Positions 61,457 through 64,000 of a DNA stretch of 64,000 nucleotides are shown here, piece by piece. Both the position numbers and the translations under genes were made by a program. The notes beneath the pieces were generated by a model. That model made no database searches. It was not told the origin of the DNA and saw only the letters and a program-made list of their open reading frames with translations. Source of the DNA: Pyrenophora tritici-repentis (lineage: Eukaryota; Ascomycota; Dothideomycetes; Pleosporales; Pleosporaceae); assembly GCF_003171515.1 (NCBI RefSeq), contig NC_089396.1, positions 2,294,001-2,358,000 of the forward strand, written 5' to 3'. How positions within the stretch are numbered: position 1 is the first letter of the stretch; each line of letters opens with the position of its first letter.

Positions 61457-64000
61457 ATGGCAACCGAAACAGTGTCTTCGTCGGCCGCGACAACACCCAA
61501 AATATCTCGCTATAGGAGCGTCCGCCGCGCACAGGAACAGCACACGCAGCAAGTAGGGGATTTTGACCAACAACAGTCGTCGCCTACATCACAACCAGCG
61601 CCCACTATGCAATCCATGTCCCGTATGCCCGCCATGTCAGAGACGCCTCCCCAGAGCGATGCGCCGCTCAGTAGGAGCATGAGCCGCTATCATCGTCGCC
61701 CACCCACCTCGCACGCGACCAGTGCTATTCCCCCACCGATACGCTCAATGACCATTCCCAATGCTCCACCCTCGCCTCCCGATCAACTATCGGCTCCTGC
61801 TGTTCCGCGCAATCGTGCTGCAAGTTCCCCGTACCAGCAGCCAGTGCATACGGCCAACACGGGCCAGCCCCGGCCAAGGACAGCAAAACCTCGCGCAGGG
61901 CCATCACCTCCCGTATCCAGCTCGGAGCCACTCAGCGGCGATGACCTTGCAAGAGACGTATTGCAAAAGGAGAAGGAGCGCCAGCGCCAGCTGAAAGAAA
62001 AGTACGACGCCGAGGCACGCGCCAAGAGACGGGCGAGGCAAGCTGAGCTGGACAAGGTCGAGAAGCTACGCCAAGAAGAGGAAGATGCTGCACGAGAAAA
62101 GGAACAGCGAGAGATTGAGGAAGCTGAAGCGCTGCGTCGACAGAAAGAAGAGCTCAAGGCAGAGCAAGAGCGCGGAAAGCGACTGCAAAAGGCCGAACCT
62201 CAGAAGCTTGTTCGGCAGAGGGAAGAGGGGATCCGCAAGGCTAAACAGGAGGAGCGGAGCTTCAAGTCACACTCGTCCTCCCCTCCAGCCTCGCCACCAC
62301 GACAGCAGGAGATTGGATTTGGCATGTTCAAGAGGAGAAAGGATCCCGCCCTGGGCATAGACGCTCCGGCTCGACCCCTAGGCCCACCGCAGCTGGCCCT
62401 CAGTCCAAGCAGTCAAGAGGAGGAGACCATCAGGCCCGGAGGAGGAGGTGTCGTTAAGAACATCGATGCACCAACATCTGCCGTGAACGCTGGTGACAGG
62501 GTGCGTTTACGGTCTTTTCTCTCCAAGTCCAATGCTAACCAATCCAATAGCGCGTCACAGTCGTGTGCAACAAGAAACGCATACTACTACCTGTTACTCC
62601 GACCACCACTCCCCTCGATCTTATCAAATCTGCTGCTACAGTCCTATCCGAGAACATCGAAATTCGCACGGCTGTCATCTCTGAGCTGTTCACCAAAGTT
62701 AGCATCACCCGCCCTCTTCGCAACTACGAATACGTGAGAGATGTCATGAACTCGTGGGACCACGACACCCAGAACGAACTCACAATCATCGACTCCGATA
62801 TGGACGGTATCAACCAGGACGATCTGCTCTCGTACAAAGTTCCTGATACCAGGCCAGAGGGCGCGTCGTGCTTCATCCACTATTCTTCGAGGCCTGGAAA
62901 GTGGAGCAAGCGCCTACTTATTCTTCGCCCCGACGGTCAGCTAGTCATGGCGAAGAACGAAAAGGTCAAGGAAAAGGACCAGGAGAACATCTGCACGCTT
63001 ACCGACTACGACATCTACTCCCTCACACAGCAGAAGCTGGCAAAGGTGAAGCCACCGAAGAAAATATGCTACGCCGTGAAGAGCATGCAAAAGTCGAACA
63101 TCTTTGCAGATGAGTCGCAGTACGTCCACTTCTTCTGTACCAACGACCGTAACACGGCAAACATCTTCTATTCGGCCCTACAAACATGGCGAAGCTGGTA
63201 TCTCAAGCACCAAAAGGGCGAGGGACTGAAGAAGAAGACCGTGGCACAGCGTAATGTCTCTGGTAACGCCGAGGGAGGACATACATCTGCTCATGCAAGG
63301 GGTGAATCAGTAGGGTCGCATTACCAGCTGGGTGCTTTCTCGTCACTGCTTGACATGGACAGTCTGAACAAACAACTGGATTCGATTGAAGTTCACAAGC
63401 CAGGCGAGTTCCCGGACGATAAGCCTCTGTCCAAGCTCGACGGCAGGGGAGTGCAAGCCAGGATGAGGTCCATACGGGTCAAACAAACCCCTCCCACAAG
63501 ACACGGTGTGGGAAAGGAGAGCGTCCGGAAACCGTCCGCACGGCGCAGCAGCTTCGAAGAGGGCGGAGAAGAAGCATTCGCCGCTACTGGTCTCCTAGGT
63601 CGAACCTACACGGAACGACAAGCCGCTGTACAGGCTAGGGAACAACAGCAGTCGGGGCCGTTCACAGAGGGTCCGTCTCTGCTAAACAACATGGGCCGTG
63701 CTGCTCTGGCTGCGCCAGTTGATACTGGTATCAAACGTAGCACTTCAGTGACTAGTAATCACCACCGACGGACGTCCAGCGACCTCAGGCGGAGTGCTTC
63801 CAAGCGCGCGCCTGGCCTGCCGGAGCCCTTGGTCGACCTTACACCGCAGTATCGACCACCGCCCCAGCATCTTAACAAAGGCAAAGGCTACAACCCGGGA
63901 GCAGGCGCGGGTCCACTCGTGGAGAGTGCAACTTCGATTGAGGAGGCTATCAAAGTACCGTCCTCGACAGACTGGCGGGCGGGTCGTCCGGGCACACGAG
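61457..64000 (+). CDS. RA-PH domain signalling protein, partial (runs off the right edge)
   Basis: Exon 1 61457-62500 and exon 2 from 62551 to at least 64000, joined by a 50-bp intron (donor GTGCGT, branch GCTAAC, acceptor ATAG) in phase 0. At least 831 aa. ATG 61457 starts MATETVSSSAATTPKISRYR. Residues 1-170 are Pro/Ser-rich and disordered. A charged coiled coil lies at about 170-270 (VLQKEKERQRQLKEKYDAEA). After the intron a Ras-association-type fold begins (RVTVVCNKKRILLPVTPTTT, DLIKSAATVL), then a PH domain (HYSSRPGKWSKRLLILRPDG; YVHFFCTNDRNTANIFYSAL with a terminal W). The tail is basic and Ser-rich. The RA-PH pair resembles RIAM/Grb7-type adaptors and fungal polarity proteins; the exact orthologue is not clear. 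The 3' end is outside the window. Confidence 0.85.

Noticed and set aside
1..64000. tRNA or rRNA genes, or a secondary-metabolite cluster
   Set aside because: No cloverleaf with A and B boxes, no rRNA signature, and no PKS, NRPS or terpene synthase core gene was seen by eye; tRNAscan-SE and antiSMASH would be decisive.

Overview
This is a filamentous ascomycete nuclear window. Most multi-exon genes carry 46-83 bp introns with GTANGN or GTGNGN donors, CTAAC/CTGAC branch motifs and CAG/TAG acceptors. Genes are compact and transposons are of fungal type. The mix of F-box-like (2EXR-type) genes, a HET gene and a transposon island with RIP-like TGG-to-TAG decay suggests a Dothideomycete, probably a Pleosporales. 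That placement is inference; no rRNA or species marker is present.

Left part, about 1-34 kb: accessory compartment. A degenerate secreted aspartic-protease-like gene (56-957) and a small membrane-protein gene (1363-2036) come first. A nested transposon island of about 7.8 kb follows (2249-10008). It holds a decayed Tc1/mariner element with TA target duplication (2249-4351), an intact hAT element (6013-9153), a small non-autonomous hAT-type element (9703-9864), several TG...CA insertions with 5-bp duplications (solo-LTR-like), and two families of TGTAAGG-type repeats. Then come a GH35-like glycosidase, an F-box-like gene split by a full-length Copia element with identical LTRs (13898-19825), a small Cys-rich secreted protein, a second F-box-like gene, a four-exon asparagine synthetase and a third F-box-like gene. 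SEN2 and the scramblase AIM25 sit here too. A HET-domain gene at 32786-34222 is split by a solo LTR.

Right part, about 34-64 kb: mostly housekeeping genes, closely spaced, often divergent, with no transposons seen. In order: CE16-like esterase, Dal5-type MFS transporter, GNAT acetyltransferase, an unknown protein divergent from mitochondrial ribosomal protein uL1, COG2 divergent from an NADH pyrophosphatase, cysteine synthase divergent from condensin subunit Cnd3, an Mnn2/GT71-type mannosyltransferase, the NRP1-like exonuclease-fold/RRM/zinc-finger protein, an F-box/LRR-like protein, a GT25-like glycosyltransferase, and a partial RA-PH domain protein that runs off the right edge.

The genes do not form one pathway or a secondary-metabolite cluster. 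The strongest signals are insertional: two genes (F-box-like and HET) were cut by retroelements at bases that can be read exactly, and in both the reading frame is continuous once the insert and one duplication copy are discounted. Splice sites were inferred by eye from frame, donor, branch and acceptor motifs, not from transcripts.
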